Below, one piece after another: positions 1 through 12,099 of a stretch of DNA of 64,000 bases. The translations under genes and the position numbers were made by a program. The stretch comes from Helicoverpa zea (lineage: Eukaryota; Arthropoda; Insecta; Lepidoptera; Noctuidae): positions 2,848,120 to 2,912,119 of the forward strand of contig NC_061455.1 in the NCBI RefSeq assembly GCF_022581195.2. The letters are read 5' to 3'. Position 1 is the first letter of the stretch. The number at the start of each line of letters is the position of its first letter. Under the pieces are notes generated by a model, which worked only from the letters and a program-made list of their open reading frames with translations, had not been told where the DNA came from and searched no databases.

Positions 1-2917
1 ACTATAGGATTGACCATCTATAAGGAGATTGTAGTCTACTATTAATCAATTCAATTTCGATAGAAGAATTGCTGATGTCAACTGACACGATAATTTGGTG
101 TCATTAACACGGAATATTTTATCTTTTTCGAATCCATGGGTACAAAAAATAGGGCCAATGCATTGAGCCATGCTAGGACCCAAATGATAATGGTTAATGA
201 TGATTAAGCACCAAACCAAATTACAAAAGCGAACACTTACAAACACATCCCCATTCAAGGCACCACTAAATCACTCACAGAATACCCTTAAAAAACGCGA
301 ATAAAATCTTGTCAGTTAACTTCGTTTGTACCTCAAGCTGAAACAAAAAAAGGGTTGTAATATTTCAACCGAGGTTTTTTACCCTATCAAACATCGCTTG
401 GGCGCTTACCACGGTCGATAAGGTCGGGTACCCACTGTATTATCTTGCGTCCTTCGCACGGCTCACTCTAATGCTCTTTATGTTTTTATTCCATTACTTT
501 AGGCCGCACCGCGAGTCTACCCGTAGGTTTACGTTCCCGGTGGCTGTCGTTAAGGTAAAGTATTGCCATAGGTAATGTAAATGTCTTTTACCAGTGCTGC
601 TTATTTTAACACGCTAATGTTTTTTCTGTCAGTAAAACAATAGTATGTTGATACGTTTTTGTTGCTTTGCTCTGGGAGTTTTATTTCTGTTCTCAGTAAT
701 GGGCTGGCTGTTAGGTTTAACTTATATAGAGACATTTCTACGAATTGCTTTTAGCTACATACCTAGTGTTTTTTCTAAGCATTGCAAAATACTTAATACT
801 AAAAAAATATCGCTTAGTATTAAAAATTATTAAAAAAAACATAGCATCTATCAAAGACACCCAGTTCCTTCTAACACCAACAATCGAAGATCAACGAAAA
901 ACTCTCACAAATAAAAATAAATAACATCAAAACAAAATCTCTTCCATTTGATCTAAAAATAAATAGTAGAGTAGTTGTATCTCAGTAGCTTATCAAGTCT
1001 CGCAAATTGCAAGAGTCAACAGGGCGGGCGGGTTATTTATTTAGCCCACCTGTTACTAAAGTGATATATTAACTCGGTACTTTATTGCACTACGTTAACT
1101 TTTTTAGAGTTCAACTGTTCGCGTGACGATGCATTTGTGTGTAATGTAATGAAAATCTTTCGGAGTTTTAGGTTAAATGAAAACAATACTTACGATTGCA
1201 TACTTTTGAATTACGTGTGTATTGGTCTTTTCCAGATGCAGTGTAGTAATTTGACAAACACATAACGTAATTGTAAGTACTTAAAAAACAATTAAATCTA
1301 GGTAACCTCTAACAGGTCATGTAGTCAATTCAAATTATCTTCTGGCATGCCGACACGGCATATTTAATTACATTCAAACATAACTTCTCGCCAGACCGAT
1401 CCCGTCACCCCAGGCCCAAAAAGTCAAAAAGTACAAAACACAAGCCAACGTGGGGCGACACAGACAAAAATATACCCAACAAAATTTGCAAAACAACAGT
1501 CTAATCTAGCAGCCGAATGTTAATTAAACAAATTACCAGAGTGTTGGACGATCTAGCGACAAATTCCAAGTTTTGAAAAGTACGGACTTTACGTACGTGA
1601 GTAATTTACTAATGCACCGACGTCGCAGTTTCGTATCGCAAAGGGAATGAAATGTGGCGGGCTGCGATTGTGAGGAGCGGAGAGGGCGCGAGAGCGATTA
1701 CCGGAATTAAGAATTTAGAAATTAAGAAACATAGATACTGATATCAATTACAATTTGGGTGGTCAGAAATTCAATATGGATGAATTTCAAATTGGCATAT
1801 ATTTATGGAATGACGCAAGTTGACAAAAAAAAAATACTTACATAACATTTTTTATTATTAAGAATCCATGTAAATAATGGTGACACCTACAATTATTCAA
1901 TGTCTAGGATCTAAACAATTTTTTTATCTCAATGTAGTCTACTGTTACTCTCAATGAACCAATAAACACGTCGAACCAGCCAATTCTAAATCCCTCTTTC
2001 ACCCCTCACTAAGTCCTCACCCGATTTCCTCACCGCCACGCTGGGAGCGCGCACCTCTCATCATATTTGCAGCTTTCATTACAGATATTAAAAACTATGC
2101 AGTCGGGTTGCTATTCATTAATACGAAAGAATGCAGAACGCAATTCTAGTTGTTTTTTCTCTCTTTAGTTTATTCAAACAATGTTAACAAGATTACCGTG
2201 TAATATTGTCTCGGTCTCTTTGAGTGTGTTCATAGGTTCTGTCGTTGTGGTAGTGTTTTTTTTTCTGTACTTTTATTTTAAAGGCGAGATCTGGTTGCGT
2301 CACCGCGTCCGTGAAAATTATTAAAGTAGTAGATGGGAGGTAATGAAATTGATTGGGTTTTAATCATTACAAAATACATGTGTGTACATTATTTATGAAT
2401 GTAGTTCTAGAATTTTTTTAACAGCTTAAGGTCGCATCTTATTTCTATCTAGGTGTAAGAAGTAGATTCCTAGAATATCTATCTGACTTCTTCAGCCTCC
2501 TTTGGTACGACTGATTATTAGAGATTCTGACTTCTGACGACCCCTAAACGGCGCTCAAATTGTTCAAATGACAGCGGGATCCCACAACTTAGAGTTTGTA
2601 CGTTATAAATTGTAAATTAAATTTATTTGTGTATTGTGTTTGTATAATTTCACTTAACACAACACGAATACCACTACAACACGTTATGCACTCACTATGT
2701 ACTTAGCGTTGTAATTCTACACGAAACAATGGACTGACCGAGGGGTACATACAACGGTGAAAACTTTCCCAGCTTTGTATTTATCATAAACAGTCGGGAT
2801 AAGTCAAACTAATTGCATGTTACATTGCACGCTGAAGCCTGTGTGTTACATTAGAGTAGTAAACATAGCTTGTTTAATTTAAAACGCATTACTGTAATAT
2901 CACTTACTAGATTTAGT
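1..2917. other. Non-coding AT-rich DNA, no gene recognised
   Basis: Only short open frames (70 codons or fewer) without recognisable motifs are present. A GC-richer patch lies around 1620-1700. I see no repeat with clear ends. This could be intronic or intergenic DNA. Confidence 0.5.
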
Positions 2918-4361
2918 GATACGATTTACCTACTCAATGTATTTCAATTCGCTCTCAAAATTCTTGACCTCTTGTATGCCGCTGATTATAAAACAATAGA
3001 AAATCAATTGTGTCCCTCGTATATCTGCGCTCCAACATACAACGGGTTAATAAGCATACAATCAAGGTAAAACATAACCACACACACACACTCACACGCT
3101 CATAGTAGGTACTTGTAACAAAGAAGTTACACACACATGCCCAAAATCACATATTTAACCTACCCCCATGATAAGAATATTACGTAGAAGGAAAATGGGC
3201 CCAACACAGCTCCCGTTTTAACCTTTTGACCGCTATTGTACAAATCACTTTATGGGCTCCGTACGAAAGTAAGAACAATATTTCGAAATATGAATATGGT
3301 TGCAAAACCTTTCTCTTCAAATGAATTTGGGGTTCTTTTTCCATCATTAGAATCAATTCTTAATATTGCAGTCAAGTTAGGAATTTTAGCGGGACAATTT
3401 GAAAATGTTTTTGAGATTTAATGATTTTTTATTGAGTGAACCATACGCTTTCTTCTTGACAATATTTTTAATGGAAAATATTTTTATTAGTGATATCTGA
3501 TTTTTTATACAGTTGCGTTAAGGTTGTTACATATTTTATCAACATTCAAACTTTGGTCAATATTATTACTAAAATCGAGAAAAATACCTTTCGAATTAAG
3601 CATAAGGTACAAATTATGTCTTTAAATAGTTCATCGACCATACAAGGATAGGATAAACAAAACATCTAATTACCAAACAAAATCTTCCAGAACCTTCCAT
3701 AAAACACAGATAACATCCCAATCAACCTTCAACCCCGATAAACAGCGTGACACCATAACCCAATTCCATAGACAAAAAGCACTATTTACCTAACACATTG
3801 TCGGTACATCGGCCCACGTACCATAGTTAATTGAAAACTGTCCCTACAGGGTTTATGCCACGATTTTAATAATAGATAACATTGACGCCCTAAGTCTTCG
3901 GCCGATGGCTTCATACTAGATTAGTTTGTGACACGGTTCTACTAAAAGGTAGATAAATTACGTGTATGTGGTTTGGTAGAGTTATGGGTGTAGTGAGATA
4001 ATGGTGTATTTGAATAAGGCCCTCTAGATCCCAGATTCCACTGGATCTCATCATTGGTGAAAACGCAGATTAAAGTGCATGAACTAATTTATTGGTTACT
4101 TAGCTATGATATCATGGCTAGGTAACCTATAGGTAGAAGGCTCTTATTTTGTTATGTTGATAATTCAAATTGATAAAAAATTTAGCCCTTGCAAGTTATG
4201 GAATATTCATTTAACTTGAGAAGATACATATATCATGTAAAAGACAAAATGACTGAAAGCGGTGTTCAGTTTACCTAAACTGTATTCATACATGTAGCCT
4301 CTAATAGTATGTGATAAGATAACCAAAGTATGAAAAATGCAATTGTCTTTTTTCATATGCA
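2918..4361 (+). repeat. Direct duplication, copy 1 (1,444 bp)
   Basis: This segment recurs at 6182-8739 in the same orientation. The shared sequence begins GATACGATTTACC and ends CATATGCA. By eye about 16 single-base differences separate the copies, roughly 1%. A 61-codon frame at 3236-3421 is unchanged in copy 2, but it has no recognised motif and I do not call it a gene. The ends are not TG...CA and no primer-binding site follows, so these are not LTRs. A segmental or tandem duplication with a 3,264-bp offset is the simplest explanation. Confidence 0.93.
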
Positions 4362-4706
4362 TATGCATTTTGCTGAGGGAACTTCACGTAGCCAAATAAA
4401 AATAGCCTTGGCCTTAGCTGTTTCGAAGAATGGGGGCTTTGTAACATTGGCGGATTTGTATCAAATCGAGGTAGTAGTTCCTGGACGAGTGGTTTCAATC
4501 ACAAACAAATTCTTCAGCTTAATTATATTAAATATAAATCTAAATAACGACAAGATAAAGACAAGATCTTAGAGAAGACTCTCTATTTCCTGTGGTCTTA
4601 TTCAGTGTACAACTGTTACTGTAATATCGATCATTTTATTTGTCAAAAGACAGAATTAAACTACCTAATTCCACCATGCTAATTTAAATCAGCCAAACCA
4701 ATGTAT

Positions 4707-4721
4707 CAAATACGACACAAT
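4707..4721. repeat. Left target-site duplication of truncated SINE
   Basis: CAAATACGACACAAT occurs here and again at 4943-4957, exactly bracketing the SINE piece. A 15-bp duplication fits LINE-machinery (target-primed) insertion. Confidence 0.9.
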
Positions 4722-4942
4722 CATCATCCTCCGAGCCTTTTTCCCAATCATGTTGGGGTCGGCTTCCAGTCTAACCGGATTCAGCTGAGTACCAGTGCTT
4801 TACAAGAAGCGACTGCCTATCTGACCTCCTCAACCCAGTTACCCGGGCAACCCGATACCCCTTGGTTAGACTGGTGTCAGACTTACTGGCTTCTGACTAC
4901 CCGTAACGACTGCCAAGGATGTTCAATGACAGCCGGGACCTA
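4722..4942 (-). mobile_element. 5'-truncated tRNA-SINE with RTE-like tail
   Basis: Read on the minus strand, this is the body and 3' tail of the SINE whose longer copy is at 57861-58249. It ends with the GCCGACCCCA block, a GGGAAAAAGG stretch and a (GAT)n tail. The tRNA-like head is missing, so the copy is 5' truncated. It is bracketed by a perfect 15-bp duplication. The 110-codon plus-strand frame across it is antisense to the SINE and is not a gene. Confidence 0.9.
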
Positions 4943-5290
4943 CAAATACGACACAATATTACCATTTATCAAATTCAAAATACACCGTTCTAAATTAACA
5001 AATCAAAACCTGGACATTATTACCACAAAATAATAATACATTATTAATCATTTTCAGAATTAATATAATAATAACCTATGCTATGAAATAGTAGTTCAGT
5101 TAAAATACGGAATCAAATGTACCAAGAGTGAAGGAAACTGTTATTATTGAAGCCAGTATTTATTATAGAAAACTAAAAAATCGAAGCGTGGTCGACAGTA
5201 TTTTAATTAATGTATTACAAGCTGTCAACGTCAAAACTCCGATAGGGTTGCCAGCTTCAAGTTACATTTAATTATGGTTTAGGTAGGTAC

Positions 5291-5395
5291 GGTAGACTGC
5301 ACATCAGTGGTAACTGTCATGCACCTTAACTCAATAGTAATAAGTACGATTTTACTATAAAACTGTTACCACTGACCTGAAGTTGACTGTACACC
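5291..5395. mobile_element. Small fold-back MITE candidate
   Basis: The arms CAGTGGTAAC (about 5305) and GTTACCACTG (about 5366) are inverted copies. Weaker outer matches extend the arms (GTAGACTGCA against TGACTGTAC). The internal loop is short and AT-rich. No clear target duplication was found, so the ends are approximate. Confidence 0.5.
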
Positions 5396-5937
5396 CGCAC
5401 GGATAAAAACATCCGTGAATTGTAGGTAGGTTCCGTGAATTTCCAAGAAAGTTTTATCTAAGTAGACACAGTTTTCCTAAGTCTATTTGAATGAAAACAT
5501 CGGTCGTGTGTTTCTACTCTCTCTAAAAAACTAAATGAGCTTATATCTAAGAACGTGGGAGAAACCGCAGGGTGGAAGCTATTTCAGTGAGATAAAAATA
5601 AAAATTCGAATATAATAATAAAAAACAAATTAATAATGAATAAAATTATATGAACATAGACGATGGATATAATTAACCTATACAAAATGTAAAACACATT
5701 AGAAATAGTGACAACCCTATAATCGACATCAGAATTGAATCGATAGCGCACGTATTCCCGTTTAATTAAAATTTCGACATAATATTACCTTTGAACAACC
5801 CTACGCTGCAACTAGTAATTATGGTGTCAATGTAAAAGGGCAGTTATTTTTAAACCACGCCTACATTGAAGGGTTATTTTAGTTACTATTTCAAAATTAT
5901 AGTTCGTTGCACGTTTGAAGTTTTACAAATTAGATGC

Positions 5938-6141
5938 TAACAGCCAGTTTCTTCATCAAAAGTTAAAGCCAAAGTAAAAGTCAAAGTAATGTAAAAGTCA
6001 AAGTAATGTCTAAAGTAAAAGTAACGGTTAAATTAAATTTTTCTATGAATTTTGCTGTCACTTTAGCCTTGAAAAAACGAATTTGACCGTTACTTTTACT
6101 TTAGACATTACTTTAACTTTTGATGAAGAAACTGGCCGTAA
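5938..6141. mobile_element. Harbinger-like MITE with TAA flanks
   Basis: The element body is 5941-6138. Its ends, CAGCCAGTTTCTTCATCAAA and the inverted TTTGATGAAGAAACTGGCCG, are near-perfect inverted repeats. The arms continue imperfectly inward through AAGTAAAAGTAACGG and its complement. Both sides carry TAA, matching the 3-bp TWA duplication typical of PIF/Harbinger elements. No coding capacity is present. The superfamily call rests only on TSD length and is tentative. Confidence 0.7.
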
Positions 6142-7302
6142 GTCATATTAATACTAATTGTCAAATTTTGTATATTTGGTAGATACGATTTACCTACTCA
6201 ATGTATTTCAATTCGCTCTCAAAATTCTTGACCTCTTGTATGCCGCTAATTATAAAACAATAGAAAATCAATTGTGTCCCTCGTATATCTGCGCTCCGAC
6301 ATACAACGGGTTAATAAGCATACAATCAAGGTAAAACAAAACCACACACACACACTCACACGCTCATAGTAGGTACTTGTAACAAAGAAGTTACACACAC
6401 ATGCCCAAAATCACATATTTAACCTACCCCCATGATAAGAATATTACGTAGAAGGAAAATGGGCCCAACACAGCTCCCGTTTTAGCCTTTTGACCGCTAT
6501 TGTACAAATCACTTTATGGGCTCCGTACGAAAGTAAGAACAATATTTCGAAATATGAATATGGTTGCAAAACCTTTCTCTTCAAATGAATTTGGGGTTCT
6601 TTTTCCATCATTAGAATCAATTCTTAATATTGCAGTCAAGTTAGGAATTTTAGCGGGACAATTTGAAAATGTTTTTGAGATTTAATGATTTTTTATTGAG
6701 TGAACCATACGCTTTCTTCTTGACAATATTTTTAATGGAAAATATTTTTATTAGTGATATCTGATTTTTTATACAGTTGCGTTAAGGTTGTTACATATTT
6801 TATCAACATTCAAACTTTGGTCAATATTATTACTAAAATCGAGAAAAATACCTTTCGAATTAAGCATAAGGTACAAATTATGTCTTTAAATAGTTCATCG
6901 ACCATACAAGGATAGGATAAACAAAACATCTAATTACCAAACAAAATCTTCCAGAACCTTCCATAAAACACAGATAACATCCCAATCAACCTTCAACCCC
7001 GATAAACAGCGTGACACCATAACCCAATTCCATAGACAAAAAGCACTATTTACCTAACACATTGTCGGTACATCGGCCCACGTACCATAGTTAATTGAAA
7101 ACTGTCCCTACCGGGCTTAAGCCACGATTTTAATAATAGATAACATTGACGGCCTAAGTCTTCGGCCGATGGTTTCATACTAGATTAGTTTGTGACACGG
7201 TTCTACTAAAAGGTAGATAAATTACGTGTATGTGGTTTGGTAGAGTTATGGGTGTAGTGAGATAATGGTGTATTTGAATAAGGCCCTCCAGATCCCAGAT
7301 CC

Positions 7303-8424
7303 CAGTGGATAAAGATAAGATAAAGATAAAGATAAATTTATTTGTTTATAAAGATAAAGATAAAGATAAATTTATTTGTTTAAAACATATGTTACAAAGG
7401 TGTTACAATAGTATTTATGGTTTCAATATGTTTTGCCATGTCAGGCGTACAAATTTACATATATTAAACTTAAAATCTAGAATCTATAACAAATTTACAA
7501 ACATTTATTGAACTTAAAATCTACAAATACTTGCTTTACAATACAAACTACAAATATTACTACAAAACTTAGTATATTAAATATTATCTTTTAAGAAGTC
7601 ACCTATACTATAGTATGCTCTTTTACATAAAAGTTTTTTTAGTCTTTTTTTAAATAGGTTAATATTTAATAACTTATATCTATCTGGTACTTTATTATAA
7701 ATTTTGGGAGCCATACAGAACAAACTTCTCCACATGAGGGTAGTTTTGGCGCTGTGCAAGCATAGTCTATTATTATTACGCCTATTGCGTTGAGATATAC
7801 TTGACTGAAGAGGAAACAGTTGCGGATTCTTTTTGACGAAAACACAAATTTCTAAAATATACAAAGATGGTAATGTTAGTATATTATGTTTTATAAAGAG
7901 TGGTTTGCAGCTATCTGTGACTTGTAGACCAAACATAGCACGGATACAACGCTTTTGTATCTTAAAAGCAAACTCTTTGTCTACCGAATTCCCCCAGAAA
8001 ATAATGCCATATCGTAGAACAGACGCAACCAAACCGTGATAAGCAATTATTAGGGTTTCTGTATTTACTGTAGGTGCTAGTTTATATAGTGCGTAGGATG
8101 ATTGACTTACTTTTTTGCAAATCTTCTCAATGTGTGCTTTCCAATTGAGTTTTTTATCTATTATTAGCCCGAGAAATCTAGTATTATCTACCTCTTGTAT
8201 TATCGGATTGTTATAACTTATGTTCATATGTGAAGTTTCTTTGCGTTGACTAAAATGTATTACGTAAGTCTTAGATAAATTTATTTTTAAATTATTATTT
8301 TTTAGCCAGGTTATTACAGACGAGATGGATGAATTAATGTCATTTTGATATGAGTTCAGGTTATTTTTTGCAATTACTATTGAGCTATCGTCGGCAAAAA
8401 GGGACATCTCAGTTGTCAGTGGAT
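7303..8424 (-). mobile_element. 5'-truncated CR1-like non-LTR retrotransposon with 8-bp TSD
   Basis: CAGTGGAT at 7303-7310 and 8417-8424 brackets the 1,106-bp insert 7311-8416. On the minus strand the element begins inside the reverse transcriptase, runs through its C-terminal region, and ends in a short tandem repeat tail built from TTTATC units with two copies of a longer AT-rich motif. A microsatellite-like tail rather than poly(A) is usual for CR1-type LINEs. The empty site is preserved at about 4047 in copy 1 of the duplication, with one base difference. Confidence 0.93.
7577..8407 (-). pseudogene. CR1-like reverse transcriptase, C-terminal fragment (276 codons)
   Basis: The frame starts just before the catalytic motif, read as FADDSS at residues 4-9 (the Y/FADD box of non-LTR reverse transcriptases). 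The fingers and the upstream palm motifs and the whole endonuclease are missing. Downstream are blocks typical of the CR1/Daphne/Kiri group: NLKINLSKT near residue 38, FLGLIIDKKLNW near 79, a YGIIFWGN block near 133, IQKRCIR near 149, and SLYILEICVFVKKN near 180. The basic C terminus is followed by the 3' tail. The frame is open to its stop, so the fragment is young, but it lacks half the polymerase and cannot be active. Family assignment is by motif recall, not alignment. Confidence 0.9.
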
Positions 8425-8739
8425 CTCATCATTGGTGAAAACGCAGATTAAAGTGCATGAACTAATTTATTGGTTACTTAGCTATGGTATCATGGCTAGG
8501 TAACCTATAGGTAGAAGGCTCTTATTTTGTTATGTTGATAATTCAAATTGATAAAAAATTTAGCCCTTGCAAATTATGGAATATTCATTTAACTTGAGAA
8601 GATACATATATTATGTAAAAGACAAAATGACTGAAAGCGGTGTTCAATTTACCTAAACTGTATTCATACATGTAGCCTCTAATAGTATGTGATAAGATAA
8701 CCAAAGTATGAAAAATGCAATTGTCTTTTTTCATATGCA

Positions 8740-11083
8740 AGGGGGACCCCCAGTCTATACCCAAAAAAACTGCATAGACTCCCAATATAATATCAGAACT
8801 GACCGCTGCCATTTCCAATTTCCCAGCTAATATTTCCAGCCATTACCATAAGCCGTCCAACTAATGATCTCCGTCTCATGTTTTATTAAAACCTCGTGCG
8901 ACCAAGACAGTTTCGTCCTCTACAAATAAAACCATAGTCTCCAAGTAACATTCAAGGAAAGTTTCAATTGAAACGTCAAGATAACGAATAACAATAGTCT
9001 CCGATGTTCAGCGTCTGTTTATATTGGGGACGCAGTTTCTGACAACTTTTTGTATCCACTTTAGTTTCGTAGGATCGCATTATTTTCTCGTTGATTTACT
9101 GGCGAAGCAAAAAATTTATTGTATGTCTGTCTGGCTGAGTTTGTGAGTTCTTATTCAGATCAATGCATAAAGAGTTTTCGTCCCCTTTTGTGTCTGCTAA
9201 GAGTTTTATTTTCAGAATAAATAGAAATATTACTAGCTATTCCCCGCGGTTTCGACCTTTGCGCAACGTGGTAAAAAGTAGCCTAAATCCACTTTCATTC
9301 TCAAGAATACTGTACTGCATTGTTTATCGAATATCATATTTTAAATAATTAGTGTACTATTTTTGGCTTCCAAGCCTGACAGACGACAAGACAGAATTAC
9401 TTTCACGTTTATAACATTTTTTCACAAAATATTTTTATGAGTACTTACACTAAATTAACTTATCCAATTCTCGAGACAAAGTTAAGGGCCATTTCACCCC
9501 TCTCTACACTGCATTTTAGTTATGAAGATTTAAAGCTAGACCTTACGTCACCTTACGTCAGTCGCGTCAGACGGCCACGGAGTACCCTCAACGAGTTCGT
9601 AACACAAGTGGAGAGACTGTCACTCTCGTGTTCTACCCAACTGAATAATAAATAGATAAATAGTAGGGCCTAATTTAATATACCAACTGATTTATAGGGT
9701 TGATTTTATTATTAGTTTAACATTTTTATGTTTTATAAAATCTATCACGGTTTTAAGTTGCAGATGCTTTATTTCAAGAAAGCGGGTGACGGTTGTGTGT
9801 ATGTGCGTGCGTTATACACACACACACACGCAAAACAACGGCCAAAAGACGCTAAAGAAAAGCGGAAACAGGAATACATGTGTATAATAATCTGCATGAT
9901 GATGATACTCGTGTATAGCACGTAGTGACTTAAGAAACATTGATTGTATTTTATTGGTTATGTGATAGTTTGAAAACAAAAGTAACATTCGTACAATCAC
10001 AACAAATAACTACAGAATAGAAAATAACAACAATCTTAAAATCGGACACCCCGTCAAAACACTACACAGAAAGCCATAAAACTTAACACCTAAGCAGTTA
10101 TCAAGGGGGAAAATATTAAGAGAAGGGGGGAACCGGTTTATTGACCGTCTGGTGTAGTTACAGAGATCGCGAACACCTAATCAGGGGCAGGTAATTCTAG
10201 CGGCCGTGGAGAGCACCTGATTGGTTATCGATCCAGTGCATCCTTGGCTTGGCTAAAGATAGTTTCTGTTATTGATGGGCGCCTGGTACTCGACTTTCGC
10301 AATCTTATAATATTCAAGTCTAGCCGTCTGGCTTTTTGAAGTCCGCTGTTGATGTTTTTGTAGCTGTCTGTTTGTGTAAATTTAGAATCTTGTTTTTGTT
10401 GATTGAAAAGAAAATCAAAATTACTAAACGTATATATTTCTATACTCGAGTCTCACAAAAAGCAAAGTACAGTTTAGTTGTGTAGTAGTTATTGTTATTT
10501 TCTATCAAATTAATGTCAAAATATCTTAGTCTAATTAATATACACCCACTTCTCATATTTTCCTCGAATACACCATAGAATTGGAGTGACATTAATATAG
10601 CTGTATTAATACTCCAACATAAGTTTACTCAGAATTTTCCTAACGACAGCAAATATTTCCATTATTAACTTCGTTTATAACAAAAGCTCAATAGTTCAGT
10701 AACCACATTATTTGCGCTATATGCTAGTATATTAGGCGTCGTCAAAGAAAGCAATATTTAGTACATAGATCAAATAGCTATTTATACAAAATATTGTAGA
10801 AGCGGCTTTCTGATTAATAGGCCAACGAACAATGATCTTACGCATGAAGTTACCTACATTGGAGCGGAGTATTAATATCTGGTGCAAGTTACAGAATAAC
10901 GCGTATGAATACAAAATATTTTGTCATAAGTTACTAAGCTACCTAATTCATAATCGGATTGGAACTTAGGGTACAATATTTTAAAGAAACTTCAAGCTTT
11001 TAAAGTATTAATCATCACACAATATCAACTTGAAAAAGATTAGGCCTTTGGAGTCTTTATTAAGGTTGTTTTCTGTTACCAGA
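8740..11083. other. Non-coding DNA, little recognisable
   Basis: Short frames only. A (CA)n run is at about 9815-9830. A patch near 9233-9325 resembles a degenerate interspersed repeat (CCCGCGGT...TAGCCTA) also seen near 51876. Nothing else is supportable. Confidence 0.45.
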
Positions 11084-11227
11084 TGCAACTGAAGATATTT
11101 GGAGTTCAAAGAGGTTCAAGTAAAAGGAAAAAAGCGTACAGCTTGCAATGCGTTGCAAAACTAAATGACAATGCTGCCAGTTTATTGGAAACACTACCGG
11201 TAGAGAGCGATGAGGACCAATGTTTAG
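11084..11227 (+). CDS. Possible plus-strand exon, unknown gene
   Basis: A pyrimidine-rich acceptor (TTGTTTTCTGTTACCAG) ends at about 11083. An open frame starting ATGCAACTGAAG follows immediately and runs 52 codons to a TAG at about 11240. The other two frames close within 14 codons. A possible donor (TTTAG/GTACAC) lies near 11227. The predicted peptide is basic (SSKRKK) then acidic (VESDEDQ). It matches nothing I recognise. It could be an exon of a host gene, a transposon exon, or chance. Confidence 0.3.
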
Positions 11228-11482
11228 GTACACTTTATTAGGTTAAGTTAATATTCTATCTTTTTATGTTAAAATGTAAATATATTAACAAACTAATTTA
11301 TAAAAAACTTGGATAAAAATGCTTTGATACGTGAAAAAAATACCTTTACAGAACATTGGAGTAATATTTTTTTTTGCATTTGCTATTTTTGGAATTGCGG
11401 TTGAAATCGCTTAACGGTCATAACTTAACAACCCCATCAACAATATACTTGTATAATATTAGAGCTGAGGGGCAGATGCGTC

Positions 11483-11635
11483 ACACTGGCCGCACGTTTA
11501 CACACGAAGGCGTCCATCAGGAACTCCATAGTGAGCAAGCATGGTGGTGAACGCTCAATCCTTCTATGTGTGAGAGGAGGCCTGTGCCTAGGAGTGGGAC
11601 AATACAAAGGCTATTTATTAATGATGATATTTTCA
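11483..11635 (+). repeat. Interspersed repeat tail, GAGGCCTGTGCC family
   Basis: The block GTGAGAGGAGGCCTGTGCCT, then a variant of AGCAGTGGGAC, ends in an ATGATGAT-like tail. The same module occurs inverted at 25513-25580 and, diverged, at 25940-26012. Such tails are common at the 3' ends of lepidopteran LINEs/SINEs (recalled knowledge). The 5' limit is uncertain. Confidence 0.6.
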
Positions 11636-12099
11636 GATTAACTTGAAATTACTGTTGAGTTTTCTACCCTTTTGTCTGGTTTGAAATTATCAAATATCTC
11701 CTTACGGTCACGTCTGTGGGTTAGCAGCGGTGAGCCATCAGACTCTTAGTGACTAAAAACCACCATGTTTCTTAGGCCGTAATGTAGGCCGTAGGCCTGT
11801 TATGTACCAGGGCGCTCTTTCGAACAATCCCGCAGCCCCGAACTGACAGACGTGCTGCTAGAGAGTTTGTTGCGCCACTACTTCTTTCCAGCAAAAACAC
11901 ATAGGAAGTGGTGAAGGGTAGGCGTTTTGGGGTCTGTTTTTTTTTTTGACAGTTGAAAAGTGCTGTTTGGCAGCCGAGTTTGAATAAATGACTTTTGATT
12001 TTATTCTCAGATGACTTGAAATAACTGTTTGGAGTTCTCAACCTTGATATTAAAGGTCCTATAAAATGTCCACGTAAAAAAATCACTACGACCAAAGTT

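Larger units (their letters stand above)
6182..8739 (+). repeat. Direct duplication, copy 2, interrupted by a LINE
   Basis: This matches 2918-4361 base for base apart from about 16 substitutions and one 1.1-kb insertion at 7311-8416. Removing the insertion and one TSD copy restores collinearity. The duplicated segment therefore predates the LINE insertion. Beyond 8739 the sequence no longer matches the DNA after copy 1. Confidence 0.93.

Noticed and set aside
4701..5033. 110-codon plus-strand frame as a gene
   Set aside because: It is antisense to a truncated SINE bracketed by a 15-bp TSD.
2918..8739. Long direct repeats as LTRs of a retrotransposon
   Set aside because: Ends are not TG...CA, no primer-binding site or polypurine tract adjoins them, and the spacer has no gag or pol.
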